A stretch of 8,750 bases of DNA from SZUA-430 sp964646885 (GCA_964646885.1 CAZYFM010000129.1:1-8750); one strand, 5' to 3'; positions 1-7,031 are shown, numbered from the stretch's first letter. The notes: generated from the sequence alone by a model not told the origin. Program-made: numbers and translations.

Positions 1-557
1 GCGTGACGACGGAAGCGGCCACGGCAAAGGCCGCGCTCGCGAAGAACAACACGGCAATGGCTGCGGTGATGAAGGCGCTCAAGGAGGCCGGCATCGACGA
101 GGATGACATCCAGACCTCGAATTTCAGTGTGTCACCGGTTTATGCGTCGCCCCAGCCCGGCCACGCGTCATCGCCGCAGATCTCGTCCTATCAGGTATCC
201 AACCAGGTGACAGTACGCATCCGCAAGCTGTCCGGCCTCGGCAGCACGCTCGACAGCCTCGTGCAGGCCGGATCGAACCAGGTCAGCGGCATCTCGTTTG
301 ACGTGGCAGACCCGTCGTCGGTGACCAACGAAGCGCGGCGCAAGGCCATCGCGGACGCGCGCGCAAAGGCAGAGCTCTACGCGGGCGCAGCCGGCGCATC
401 GGTCGGTAGCGTGATGCAGATCTCGGAAGTGTCCATGTCGCCCGTGATGCCCGTGCGTTATCGCATGGCAGAAGTGGCAACCGATGCATCGGTTCCGATG
501 GCGCCGGGAATGAACACCCTGACGGCAAACGTTACGGTCACCTTCGAAATGAGGTAA
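1..557 (+). CDS. SIMPL-domain (DUF541) protein, 3' part
   Basis: The gene enters from the left edge and only its C-terminal 185 or so residues are present. The reading frame is open to the edge. The GTG at position 3 is most likely an internal valine, because SIMPL proteins normally have a signal peptide and a strand segment before this point. What is visible fits the SIMPL/DUF541 domain: an alternating helix and strand pattern, the stretch GIDEDDIQTSNFSVSPVY near the start, a central VTVRIRKLSGLG strand, a helix rich in Ala/Arg/Lys (ARRKAIADARAKAELYA), and a terminal strand ending NVTVTFEMR. Bacterial members are usually exported to the periplasm or outer membrane (BP26/OMP28-like), and their biochemical role is poorly defined. 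The next gene follows after 83 bp on the same strand, so co-transcription is possible but not required. The domain call is strong; function is unknown. Confidence 0.88.
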   Translation, partial: VTTEAATAKAALAKNNTAMAAVMKALKEAGIDEDDIQTSNFSVSPVYASPQPGHASSPQISSYQVSNQVTVRIRKLSGLGSTLDSLVQAGSNQVSGISFDVADPSSVTNEARRKAIADARAKAELYAGAAGASVGSVMQISEVSMSPVMPVRYRMAEVATDASVPMAPGMNTLTANVTVTFEMR

Positions 558-640
558 ACGCGAGCCACGCGCGCTGGCGAATTTGTGAAGGCAGGAAGCA
601 CGGTATTTTGTATGATTGCTGCTGTACTTTCTCCGGTCAC
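558..640 (+). promoter_or_regulatory. Leader region of the S9 peptidase gene, with possible -10 box or 10-codon leader ORF
   Basis: This is the 83-bp gap between the SIMPL gene and the peptidase. It holds a TATGAT hexamer at 611-616 (5 of 6 matches to the -10 consensus) but no good -35 at 16-18 bp; TTGTGA at 583-588 is 22 bp away. A purine-rich AGGAAG lies at 593-598. It could serve a TTG start at 608 (9-nt spacing) or an ATG at 612 (13-nt spacing). The ATG at 612 opens a 10-codon frame (MIAAVLSPVT) whose TGA overlaps the peptidase ATG at 641. These readings compete: if 611-616 is a -10 box, the small frame would not be transcribed from that promoter. Confidence 0.3.
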
Positions 641-2665
641 ATGATTCACGAAACGCGCGTGCGCCTGCTCCTTCTCTGCCTGATTGCCGCGATGCTGGCA
701 TGGTCAGCGGGCGGTTTCGCGCATGCCGATGACCTCATCCCGCGGCGCGTGCTCTTTGGAAATCCGGAACGCGCAGCCCCGCTCATCAGTCCCGACGGCC
801 GGCTGCTGGCCTACACCGCCGCGCGCGATGGCGTGATGAACCTGTGGGTCGCGCCAGTCGATGACCTCGGCGCGGCGAAACCCCTCACGCGCGAGACGCG
901 CCGCCCCATCATCGAGTTCAAGTGGGCATCAAACAGCACCCACCTGCTTTACTTCCAGGACAAGGACGGCGACGAGAACTTTCACCTCTATGCCGTCGAG
1001 GTGTCCTCGGGACAGGTCCGCGACCTCACGCCCTACAAGGGCGTGCGCGCGACGATCATCGGCCTGTCGGACCGACGGCCGGACGAGGCCGTGATCGGCA
1101 TGAACAATCGCGACAGCCAGTGGCATGACGCCTGGCTCGTCAACGTCGTGACCGGTGCATCGCGCCTGCTCGTCCGCAATGAAGGCTTTGGCGAGTTCCT
1201 GACCGACCGCGACCTCAATGTCCGCATCGGCCTGAAGCCGCTGAAGGACGGCGGTCACGCGGTATTCACCCGGGGCACGAAGTCCTGGCGACGCTTCATG
1301 ACCATCCGCGGCGATGACGCGTTCAACTCGGCCCCGCTTCATTTCAGCAGCGACGGCAGGGCCGTGTACTTCATGGACAGCCGGAACAGGGACAAGAGCG
1401 CACTCACGCGTGTCGACCTGAAGACGGCGCGCACGACCGTGATTGCCTCGTCCAACCTCTCCGACCTGACATACGTGTTGTCGGATCCCCGCACCGGCCT
1501 GCCGCTTGCAGCCGCGTTCGAGTATGAACGCCTGGAATGGCAGGCCATCGGCAACGAGATCGAGGCTGACCTCGCCGTGCTGGGCCGGCAGCTCAGCGGC
1601 CTCTGGTTTCCGCTGAGCCAGTCTGCAGACAACCGGTTCTGGACAGTGTGGATCGATACACCCGGCAAGCCGGTTCGCTTCGGGCTCTACAGGCGCGACA
1701 CGCGCAGCCTCAGGATCCTCTATACGGCGCGCCCTGCGCTCGAGGACGAACAGCTTCCCCGCACCGAATCCCATGTCATCCGTTCGCGTGACGGGTTGAG
1801 CCTTGTCAGCTACCTGACGCTGCCGGTGGACGCGGAACATCGCGCGAAGTCGAGGCCGCACAAGCCGCTGCCCATGGTCCTCATGGTGCACGGAGGGCCA
1901 TGGTCACGCGACAGCATGGCGTACAATCCCTACGCAGCATGGCTCGCGGACCGTGGTTACGCGGTGCTCGCGGTCAACTTCCGCGGGTCGACCGGCTTCG
2001 GCAAGAAATTCGTGAATGCCGGAGACCGCGAATGGGGCGGCCGCATGCACGACGACCTTCTTGATGCCGTGGACTGGGCCATCGCGCGTGGCACGGCAGA
2101 TCCCGAACGCATCGCAATCTACGGCGCCTCCTACGGAGGATACGCAGCACTTGTTGGACTTACGAAGACACCCACCCGCTTTGCCTGCGCCGTCGACATC
2201 GTCGGACCGTCAAACCTGGTCACGCTTCTGAACAACATTCCCAGCTACTGGAAGGCGTTCCTCGACAACTTCAGGCGTCGCGTCGGTGATCCGACGACGC
2301 CTGCCGGCCGCAAGTTCCTCGAGCAGCGCTCGCCGCTGTTCCAGGCCGACCGGATCCGCAGGCCGCTCCTGATCGGACAGGGCGCCAACGACCCGCGCGT
2401 CACCCAGCGCGAGGCCGACCAGATCGTCAGTCGCATGCAGGCCAATGGCCTGCCCGTGACCTATGTCCTGTACGCCGATGAGGGTCACGGCTTTGCGCGC
2501 CCGCAGAACAGGTTGTCCTTCAACGCCATCACGGAAGTCTTCCTCGCCAACTGCCTGTCCGGCAAGGCCGAGCCCTTTGGGGATGACTTCGAAGGTTCAT
2601 CTGCATCGGTGCCTGCGGGCAAGGATTACATTCCAGGCCTTGCACGCGCGCTCGAGCTTCACTGA
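641..2665 (+). CDS. Exported S9-family (prolyl oligopeptidase) serine peptidase
   Basis: This 674-residue protein probably cleaves peptides in the periplasm. Starting at the ATG at 641 gives a clean signal peptide: basic start, LLLLCLIAAML core, and an AHA site cutting after about residue 29. An in-frame TTG at 608 would add 11 residues (MYDCCCTFSGH) and spoil this pattern, although it has the better ribosome-binding site. Residues about 35-390 look like the beta-propeller (repeats such as ISPDGRLLAYTA and FSSDGRAVYFMD). The rest is the alpha/beta-hydrolase domain with HGGPWSRD (His417 onward) and NFRGSTGFGK. The catalytic triad is visible: Ser497 in GASYGGY, Asp584 in GANDPRV and His616 in DEGHGF. 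Length and the C-terminal end match acyl-peptide-hydrolase/dipeptidyl-peptidase-like S9 members. The exact substrate cannot be read from sequence. Its last 7 bp overlap the end of the convergent nitrilase gene. Confidence 0.93.
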   Translation: MIHETRVRLLLLCLIAAMLAWSAGGFAHADDLIPRRVLFGNPERAAPLISPDGRLLAYTAARDGVMNLWVAPVDDLGAAKPLTRETRRPIIEFKWASNSTHLLYFQDKDGDENFHLYAVEVSSGQVRDLTPYKGVRATIIGLSDRRPDEAVIGMNNRDSQWHDAWLVNVVTGASRLLVRNEGFGEFLTDRDLNVRIGLKPLKDGGHAVFTRGTKSWRRFMTIRGDDAFNSAPLHFSSDGRAVYFMDSRNRDKSALTRVDLKTARTTVIASSNLSDLTYVLSDPRTGLPLAAAFEYERLEWQAIGNEIEADLAVLGRQLSGLWFPLSQSADNRFWTVWIDTPGKPVRFGLYRRDTRSLRILYTARPALEDEQLPRTESHVIRSRDGLSLVSYLTLPVDAEHRAKSRPHKPLPMVLMVHGGPWSRDSMAYNPYAAWLADRGYAVLAVNFRGSTGFGKKFVNAGDREWGGRMHDDLLDAVDWAIARGTADPERIAIYGASYGGYAALVGLTKTPTRFACAVDIVGPSNLVTLLNNIPSYWKAFLDNFRRRVGDPTTPAGRKFLEQRSPLFQADRIRRPLLIGQGANDPRVTQREADQIVSRMQANGLPVTYVLYADEGHGFARPQNRLSFNAITEVFLANCLSGKAEPFGDDFEGSSASVPAGKDYIPGLARALELH

Positions 2666-3558
2666 CCCTCGAGGTCGATCACGCTCGCCTTGAGTGGCGC
2701 CGCACCGGGTTGCTCACGCCAGTGCTTGTGGTTCAGCACAGCGCCTTCCATGCGCACGCGCGTGACGGCCGTGAGATCCACTTCGGCCACGACCCACTGC
2801 GGCTCGTTGAGCTTGCCGAGCGCCACCACGCCATCCTCGGGAAAGCCAAGGTCTGGTGGGCCAAAAATGCCCGCCGCGCCCACATTGGCATCGACGGCGG
2901 GTGACCACAGCGCCTCCCCCACGGTTGGCGACTGCACGACGATGCACTGGTTCTCGAGCGCCCGCGCCTGCGCACCGACACGTACGCGATGATAGCCGCG
3001 CAGGCTGTCCGTGCAGCTGGGCACGAGAATGGTGGCCGCGCCGCCCTCGCACATGGCGCGCGCGATCAGCGGGAACTCGGAATCGTAGCAGATCGCGATG
3101 CCGAACATGCCGATCCCGGTTGCGAACACCTTGACCTCGGAAGAGCCTGAAATGCTCCACTTCTCGCGTTCGAAGCGCGTCATGACGAGCTTGCGCTGCT
3201 CGCCGATCCGGCCGCGTGGCGTGATGAGCCGCGCCACGTTGCATGCGGTTCCATCATCCAGTCGCTCCGGCAGGCTCGCCGCCACGACATGTACGCCATG
3301 GCGTGAGGCCAGCTCCGCATGCAGCGCATCCACGCGGTTTCGAAGCCCCCCCACGAAATCGATGGACTTCTGCAGGTCGCTCCACACATCCTCGTCGGCA
3401 ATGCGTGCGAGCTCCATGGCACCATACTCGGGAAACACGAGGAGGCTGGCACCTTGCTCGCTGGCAGAGGAAAACCAGGAGGCGAGCTTGTCTTCATAGG
3501 CAGGCCAGGAACCGATGGCGTCGATGGGATACTGCGCGGCGGCAATCCGGATCTTCAT
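2659..3558 (-). CDS. Nitrilase-superfamily carbon-nitrogen hydrolase
   Basis: This 299-residue cytosolic enzyme is predicted to hydrolyse a C-N bond (amide or carbamoyl; true nitrile activity is less likely). The superfamily triad is visible: Glu44 in VFPEYGAME, Lys123 in EQRKLVM and Cys157 in IAICYDSEFP. Glu130 or Glu132 in RFEREKW could be the second structural glutamate. The start ATG (3558-3556) gives MKIRIAAAQYPID, the standard first strand of the fold. An in-frame upstream ATG at 3639 lies inside the GNAT gene and adds an unrelated-looking 27 residues. The start overlaps the stop of the upstream GNAT gene by 4 nt (ATGA), with a weak GCAGG 8 nt before it, so translation is probably coupled. 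Nitrilase-superfamily proteins fused to an N-terminal RimI-like acetyltransferase are known (for example Bacillus subtilis YhcX). This pair has the same order, unfused. The substrate is unknown. Confidence 0.93.
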   Translation of the reverse strand: MKIRIAAAQYPIDAIGSWPAYEDKLASWFSSASEQGASLLVFPEYGAMELARIADEDVWSDLQKSIDFVGGLRNRVDALHAELASRHGVHVVAASLPERLDDGTACNVARLITPRGRIGEQRKLVMTRFEREKWSISGSSEVKVFATGIGMFGIAICYDSEFPLIARAMCEGGAATILVPSCTDSLRGYHRVRVGAQARALENQCIVVQSPTVGEALWSPAVDANVGAAGIFGPPDLGFPEDGVVALGKLNEPQWVVAEVDLTAVTRVRMEGAVLNHKHWREQPGAAPLKASVIDLEGQ

Positions 3559-4148
3559 GGCACGAGCCTGCGGTGCCAGAACTGCATCAGCTTCGGCGTT
3601 TCCTCTTCCTCGTCCAGCTCCTTCCAGCTGATGCGGCACGTGTAGTCCTTGAGGGGCGCATAGCCACGATGCCGCCAGAACTCATCAAGCGGCACGAAGG
3701 GCTTGGGACGTCGCGGGTGGTCTGGCGCCCGGACAACCGCGCAGAACACCGCATGGGGAATGCCGAGCCGTCTGGCCTGCGCCTCGCGCATGTCGAAGAA
3801 CTTCACGCCGATGCCCTGTCCCCGGTACGTGCCGCGAAGGACGGACTCCCCGAAATAGAAATAGCTGGACAGGTCTTCGCCACGCTTGCGGAACGGTTCG
3901 GTGATCTCGTCGGACTGGTCTGTCAGCGGCGCACCCGTGGCCGCACCGACGGCCGCCTCGCCATCAAAGGCGCCAACGATGATGCCGCCGGCGGACGCGC
4001 CCAGCTTCGACAGGTACTTCTCCTCGTAGCCGAGGTCCCCGTCGTACAGATAGGGAAAGTCCCTGAACACCTCGATGCGCAACCGCGCAAGTGCCGGAAG
4101 ATGCGCCTTCAGGCTGGTACCCGTCAGCGCCTCGATGCGCACGCTCAT
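3555..4148 (-). CDS. GNAT-family acetyltransferase, partner of the nitrilase
   Basis: This 197-residue protein is a GNAT-fold enzyme, expected to transfer an acyl group from acyl-CoA to an amine. The acyl-CoA-binding motif A is clear: RGTYRGQGIGVKFFD at about residues 105-119, with R109-GQ-G-I-G as the pyrophosphate loop. It is preceded by a strand containing the ESVLRG core. The N-terminal half (RIEVFRDFPYLYDGD, then EEKYLSKL) resembles the acetyltransferase half of GNAT-nitrilase fusion proteins. The C-terminal third (FWRHRGYAPLKDYTCRISWKEL) fits the late GNAT strands, with an acidic DEEEE run at about 179-183. Its ATG overlaps the stop of the upstream ketosteroid-isomerase-related gene by 4 nt, and its TGA overlaps the nitrilase start by 4 nt. 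The three are therefore almost certainly one transcript with coupled translation. The acceptor is unknown; a product passed to or from the nitrilase is inferred from the fusion precedent. Confidence 0.88.
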   Translation of the reverse strand: MSVRIEALTGTSLKAHLPALARLRIEVFRDFPYLYDGDLGYEEKYLSKLGASAGGIIVGAFDGEAAVGAATGAPLTDQSDEITEPFRKRGEDLSSYFYFGESVLRGTYRGQGIGVKFFDMREAQARRLGIPHAVFCAVVRAPDHPRRPKPFVPLDEFWRHRGYAPLKDYTCRISWKELDEEEETPKLMQFWHRRLVP

Positions 4149-4552
4149 GCGCTGACCTGTTTGATCCAGTTCTGAAGGTTGTAGTAGGTCGTCACGCGCG
4201 TGATCTTGCCATTCGAGATCTCGAAGAAGCTTCCGGCGGGCAGCACATAGGTCTGGCCCCTTGCTGGTGGCAGGCCTTCATCGGTCGCAAGATAGGTGCC
4301 GTGGACCACGTACTCCGCCGACACGCGGCCCGGCACGCTGCCCGTCATGACGACGATGTCCTTGAGCTGTTCCTTGTAGCAGCGGTCCATGTGCTGCAGG
4401 AAATTCGCAAACTGCGCGAGCCCCTTGCGCCGGCCACCCTCATTCACGTCATGCGCCACGTCATCGGCAAGGCAGGCCAGCATGCCCGCCTGGTCTCCGG
4501 CATTGAAGCACTTGAAGTAAGTGTGGATCAGGGTAGCGTCCTGGCTGCTCAT
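4145..4552 (-). CDS. Ketosteroid-isomerase-related NTF2-fold protein
   Basis: This 135-residue protein has the NTF2/SnoaL cone fold: helices at residues 5-30 (LIHTYFKCFNAGDQAGMLACL), the polar turn DDVAHDVNEGG (30-40), a helix FANFLQHMDRCY, then the antiparallel strands DIVVMTGS, RVSAEYVVHGTYL, GSFFEISNGKITRVTTYYN. The segment DEGLPPARGQTY (91-102) is what I remember as a hallmark of the 'ketosteroid isomerase-related' family (TIGR02096-like). Family resemblance does not imply steroid isomerisation; function is unknown. I chose the ATG at 4552 because the fold starts there and an AAGGA lies 12 nt upstream. An in-frame ATG at 4594 would add 14 charged residues and overlap the lipoprotein gene. 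The stop overlaps the GNAT start by ATGA. The lipoprotein gene ends only 8 bp upstream. Confidence 0.85.
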   Translation of the reverse strand: MSSQDATLIHTYFKCFNAGDQAGMLACLADDVAHDVNEGGRRKGLAQFANFLQHMDRCYKEQLKDIVVMTGSVPGRVSAEYVVHGTYLATDEGLPPARGQTYVLPAGSFFEISNGKITRVTTYYNLQNWIKQVSA

Positions 4553-4560
4553 GAGACGGA

Positions 4561-4863
4561 TCAGTCCTTCTTCTTCTTTGATTCGTTCTCGCATTCTTGC
4601 CGGTCGGAAGCATCATTTCCATCGGACGAAGTGCCATCCGCCTCGGCATCGTCCTCGCTGCAGTCCGGCTTGTCTTCATCGTCGTCCTTGTCATCCGAGG
4701 AAGAACCTGCCACGGCCTCCACCGCTCCGGCCGTTACATCCACGGTGGTCGAAACCACGGTGGACGTCACGCTGACCGCCGTATCAACGACGGAAATGAC
4801 GGCGCAGCCCGAAAGGCCCGTAGCGACCAGCACCAGGGCAACCAATTGGAAAATGCGCATCAT
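4561..4863 (-). CDS. Small lipoprotein with Val/Thr-rich middle and highly acidic tail
   Basis: This 100-residue protein (99 if the second of two tandem ATGs, at 4860, is used) starts with a lipoprotein signal: MMRIFQLVALVLVATGLSGC, lipobox L-S-G-C with the lipidated Cys at about residue 20. Ala-Val after the Cys (no Asp at +2) favours outer-membrane sorting. Next come repetitive small residues (VSVTSTVVSTTVDVTAGAVEAVAG), a pattern I recall from short proteobacterial lipoproteins of unknown function. The last 45 residues are low complexity and strongly acidic (SSSDDKDDDEDKPDC and onward), with two cysteines, ending in KKKKD. AGAGG precedes the tandem ATGs by 5 and 8 nt, a good ribosome-binding site. 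It heads the leftward operon, 8 bp before the ketosteroid-isomerase-related gene. Function is not recognisable; the acidic tail could bind cations, but that is only a guess. Confidence 0.78.
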   Translation of the reverse strand: MMRIFQLVALVLVATGLSGCAVISVVDTAVSVTSTVVSTTVDVTAGAVEAVAGSSSDDKDDDEDKPDCSEDDAEADGTSSDGNDASDRQECENESKKKKD

Positions 4864-5049
4864 GTTCACCTCTCGATCACGGGGCAGAGTGAACATTGAA
4901 CGGCGTCCCCGGTCAACAAATTGCCGCAGCCCGTGCCCGGCAGGTCAGCAAAATTGAGCCGCGAACGGTCAATTTGGGGCTGCAGGCCACCCGAGCTTGA
5001 TTTCGCTTCCTTTATGTAGTCTCACCTGCACAAAACCACGGCAGGCCTG
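4864..5049. promoter_or_regulatory. Divergent intergenic region between the lipoprotein and ligase operons
   Basis: The 186 bp separates two operons transcribed away from each other, so it must hold at least the leftward promoter and probably both. Candidate elements are weak. On the minus strand TTGACC (4916-4911) lies 17 bp before TTCACT (4893-4888), which would start transcription close to 4881. On the plus strand no pair with proper spacing stands out; TTGATT at 4997-5002 and TATGTA at 5013-5018 are only 10 bp apart. GGTCA occurs at 4911, 4943 and 4967 on the plus strand. The first two sit in a longer similar block followed by an A-rich ATTG and CCGC. No obvious hairpin or riboswitch was seen. 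Confidence 0.4.
4911..4962 (+). repeat. Imperfect direct repeat, possible operator pair
   Basis: The block 4911-4927 (GGTCAACAAATTGCCGC) and the block 4943-4962 (GGTCAGCAAAATTGAGCCGC) match apart from one substitution and three inserted bases in the second copy. Their starts are 32 bp apart, close to three helical turns. A third, shorter GGTCAATTT lies at 4967-4975. Location between divergent operons fits a regulator binding site, but chance similarity in such short blocks is possible. Confidence 0.35.
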
Positions 5050-6438
5050 ATGTTCTTACCGTTCGCACAGTTCGGCGCCATTCATGATCACGTGTCCGGT
5101 TCGAAGCTGGATGCCACCACTCTTGCCGCCCAGGTTGCAGCCCGCACGTCCACCCTCACGCAGGCCGGTATCGGTCCCGGAGCCATCGTCGCGATTACGC
5201 ATGGCGGCACGGCGCGCTTCTTTGTCGATCTGTTTTCGGTCTGGTCAGCTGGTGCGACCGCGGCCTGCCTCGACCCGACGCTGACGAACGCCGAGCGCGA
5301 CAATGTCATCGCGTTCTGCAAGCCCGCGCTTGTTATTGACGAAGATGGCACGCGCCCGGGCGCTCCCGCAGCCCTTCGCCCGGGAAGCCTCGATGATCCC
5401 GCGCTGCTGCTGTTCACCTCGGGAACGACGGGCGCTCCAAAGGGTGTCGCCCTGTCCTTTCGGGCACTGTTTGCACGCATCGCACTGAACATTCAGGAAA
5501 TCGGCAGGCCAGCGCTCGCCGCCACGCTCGTCACCCTGCCAACCCACTTCGGCCACGGGTTGATTGGCAATGCGCTGACGCCCCTCTGGGCCGGAGGAAC
5601 CATCCATCTGGTCGCGCGCGGTCTCGGTCTCGCCCAGTCACTCGGAAAAATCATCGACGCGAACGGCATCACGTTCATGACCTCTGTCCCTTCCCTGTGG
5701 CAGATGGCACTTCGCATGAGCCCGCCACCGTCCAGCCAGTCCCTCAAGCGCGTTCATGTTGGCTCGGCGCCACTTTCGGCCGCGCTGTGGTCGCGCATCG
5801 CCGAGTGGTGCGGCTGCGAAACCGTAAACTGCTACGGCATAACGGAAACCTCCAACTGGGTCGGCGGCGCGTCCTCGCTTCACTACACGCCGGCAGACGG
5901 CCTCATCGGCAAGCCTTGGGGTGGCTCCGCCGCAGTCCGCCGCGCCGATGGGACCATCGCCATGGTCGGCGAAGGCGAAGTCCTGGTGCAGACACCGGCA
6001 CTCATGCTTGGCTACCACGAGCGTCCCGACCTGACGGCAGCCGTGCTGAAGGATGGCTGGTATGCCACCGGTGACGTGGGCGAGATCGATGCCGAAGGTG
6101 TCATCCGCCTGACGGGTCGCGCCAAGGACGAAATCAACCGCGGTGGCTTCAAGGTACAGCCTGCAGAGATCGACATGCTGCTCGAGCGGCATCCGGATAT
6201 TGCCGAGGCCTGCGTTTTCGGCATACCCGACCAGGTGAGCGGCGAGATTGTCGCTGCGGCCGTGAAGCTCGCGCCCGGCACTGCGGCCAGCGTGAAATCA
6301 CTTCGGGACTGGTGCCTTCAGTATCTCAGGCGTGAGGCCACGCCGGAACGCTGGTTCATCGTCGACGACATTCCGAAGACGTCCCGCGGGAAGGTCAGCC
6401 GCGATCTCGTGCGAAGGAGCCTGGTCGACAAGCCATGA
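5050..6438 (+). CDS. AMP-forming acyl/aminoacyl ligase (ANL superfamily adenylating enzyme)
   Basis: This 462-residue stand-alone adenylating enzyme should activate a carboxylic acid with ATP to an acyl-AMP and transfer it to a thiol (CoA or a carrier-protein phosphopantetheine). Core motifs are intact: the P-loop TSGTTGAPKG (123-132), LPTHFGHG with His166/His169 (A4 region), YGITE (262-266, A5), YATGD (338-342, A7, Asp342 for ribose), the hinge motif RLTGRAKDEINRGGFKVQP with Arg357 (A8), and KTSRGKVSRD with Lys448 (A10). It is on the short side for the superfamily (often 500-550) but loses no core motif. The start ATG follows a weak GGCAGG. Its TGA overlaps the next gene's ATG. A free carrier protein two genes on suggests that protein, not CoA, is the acceptor; this is inference. 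Substrate choice (fatty, aromatic or amino acid) cannot be told safely. Annotation as an ordinary acyl-CoA synthetase is the alternative. Confidence 0.92.
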   Translation: MFLPFAQFGAIHDHVSGSKLDATTLAAQVAARTSTLTQAGIGPGAIVAITHGGTARFFVDLFSVWSAGATAACLDPTLTNAERDNVIAFCKPALVIDEDGTRPGAPAALRPGSLDDPALLLFTSGTTGAPKGVALSFRALFARIALNIQEIGRPALAATLVTLPTHFGHGLIGNALTPLWAGGTIHLVARGLGLAQSLGKIIDANGITFMTSVPSLWQMALRMSPPPSSQSLKRVHVGSAPLSAALWSRIAEWCGCETVNCYGITETSNWVGGASSLHYTPADGLIGKPWGGSAAVRRADGTIAMVGEGEVLVQTPALMLGYHERPDLTAAVLKDGWYATGDVGEIDAEGVIRLTGRAKDEINRGGFKVQPAEIDMLLERHPDIAEACVFGIPDQVSGEIVAAAVKLAPGTAASVKSLRDWCLQYLRREATPERWFIVDDIPKTSRGKVSRDLVRRSLVDKP

Positions 6439-7031
6439 TGCAGAAGCCCCAGGGACGCCCGATCCACATCAGCACCGAACGCTTCCTGCTGAGAAGCCTG
6501 ACCGCCGCCGATATCTCCGATCGATGGGGCGGATGGTCGGATGATGCTGAAATCGTCCAGCCGCTGAACATTGCAAAGCGTCGCCTCTCCAAGGACGACC
6601 TGCGCCGTTACGTGGCAAGGTTCGACAACGAGAACAGTTTCCTCGTCGGCGTGTTCACGAAGGCCATGCCACTCCACATTGGCTTCTTCGTGATTGACGT
6701 GAACAGGATGCATGCCACGGCGAGCTTCAATCTGGTGATCGGCGACAAGTCCTATTGGGGCAAGGGCGTCGTCAACGAGGCACGCGCCGCCCTTCTCGAT
6801 GAATTCTTCGACAATCGCGGCATCGAGAAAGCCTACGGAACGCCGCTCGCACGCAACCACCCAGCGGTCTTCAACTACAAGGCCCAGGGCTGGAAGCTTG
6901 AAGGTGTCCACGTTGGCCAGTGCCGCTCGGTCGCCGACGGAACGCGCCTGGACCAGTATCATTTTGGCATGCTTCGCAGCGACTGGAAGAACAGGAAGCT
7001 GCCGCAGGCCGCGAAGGAGAATGCGCGATGA
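6435..7031 (+). CDS. GNAT-family N-acyltransferase, RimJ/RimL-like
   Basis: This 198-residue protein has the RimJ/RimL type of GNAT layout: ISTERFLLRSLTAAD (12-26), a strand pair LVGVFTKAMPLHIGFFVID (70-88), LVIGDKSYWGKGVVNEA (100-116) carrying the cofactor loop (YWGKGVVNEA, 107-116), and the late segment LARNHPAVFNYKAQGWKLEG (138-157). The late segment is the usual N-(x)-A-(x)-Y-(x)-GW/F-EG signature. Such enzymes acylate amino groups of proteins, amino sugars or small molecules. The ATG at 6435 overlaps the ligase stop by 4 nt; a second ATG follows directly. AAGGAG at 6414-6419 is 15 nt away, too far to be ideal, so coupled translation is likely. Lying between an acyl-activating enzyme and an acyl carrier protein, it may use a carrier-bound acyl group instead of acetyl-CoA. 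This is inference from position. Confidence 0.87.
   Translation: MMQKPQGRPIHISTERFLLRSLTAADISDRWGGWSDDAEIVQPLNIAKRRLSKDDLRRYVARFDNENSFLVGVFTKAMPLHIGFFVIDVNRMHATASFNLVIGDKSYWGKGVVNEARAALLDEFFDNRGIEKAYGTPLARNHPAVFNYKAQGWKLEGVHVGQCRSVADGTRLDQYHFGMLRSDWKNRKLPQAAKENAR

Noticed and set aside
3..5. GTG as the start codon of the SIMPL gene
   Set aside because: The frame is open to the window edge and the usual signal peptide and first strand are missing after it, so it is most likely an internal valine.
566..582. GC-rich inverted segment after the SIMPL stop, considered as a terminator
   Set aside because: Only a 4-bp stem (GCCA/TGGC) forms cleanly and no run of T follows directly.
929..1891. A 320-codon open frame on the minus strand, antisense to the S9 peptidase gene
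   Set aside because: The translation has no recognisable domain, and the peptidase on the other strand has full family motifs. Long antisense frames are expected in GC-rich coding DNA.
3243..4175. A 310-codon plus-strand open frame opposite the nitrilase and GNAT genes
   Set aside because: It is rich in Arg, His and Pro with no domain pattern, and the minus-strand genes have clear catalytic motifs and coupled starts and stops.
4091..4957. A 288-codon plus-strand open frame opposite the NTF2-fold and lipoprotein genes
   Set aside because: It mirrors the low-complexity acidic tail as Ser runs and has no family resemblance; the minus-strand genes explain the region.
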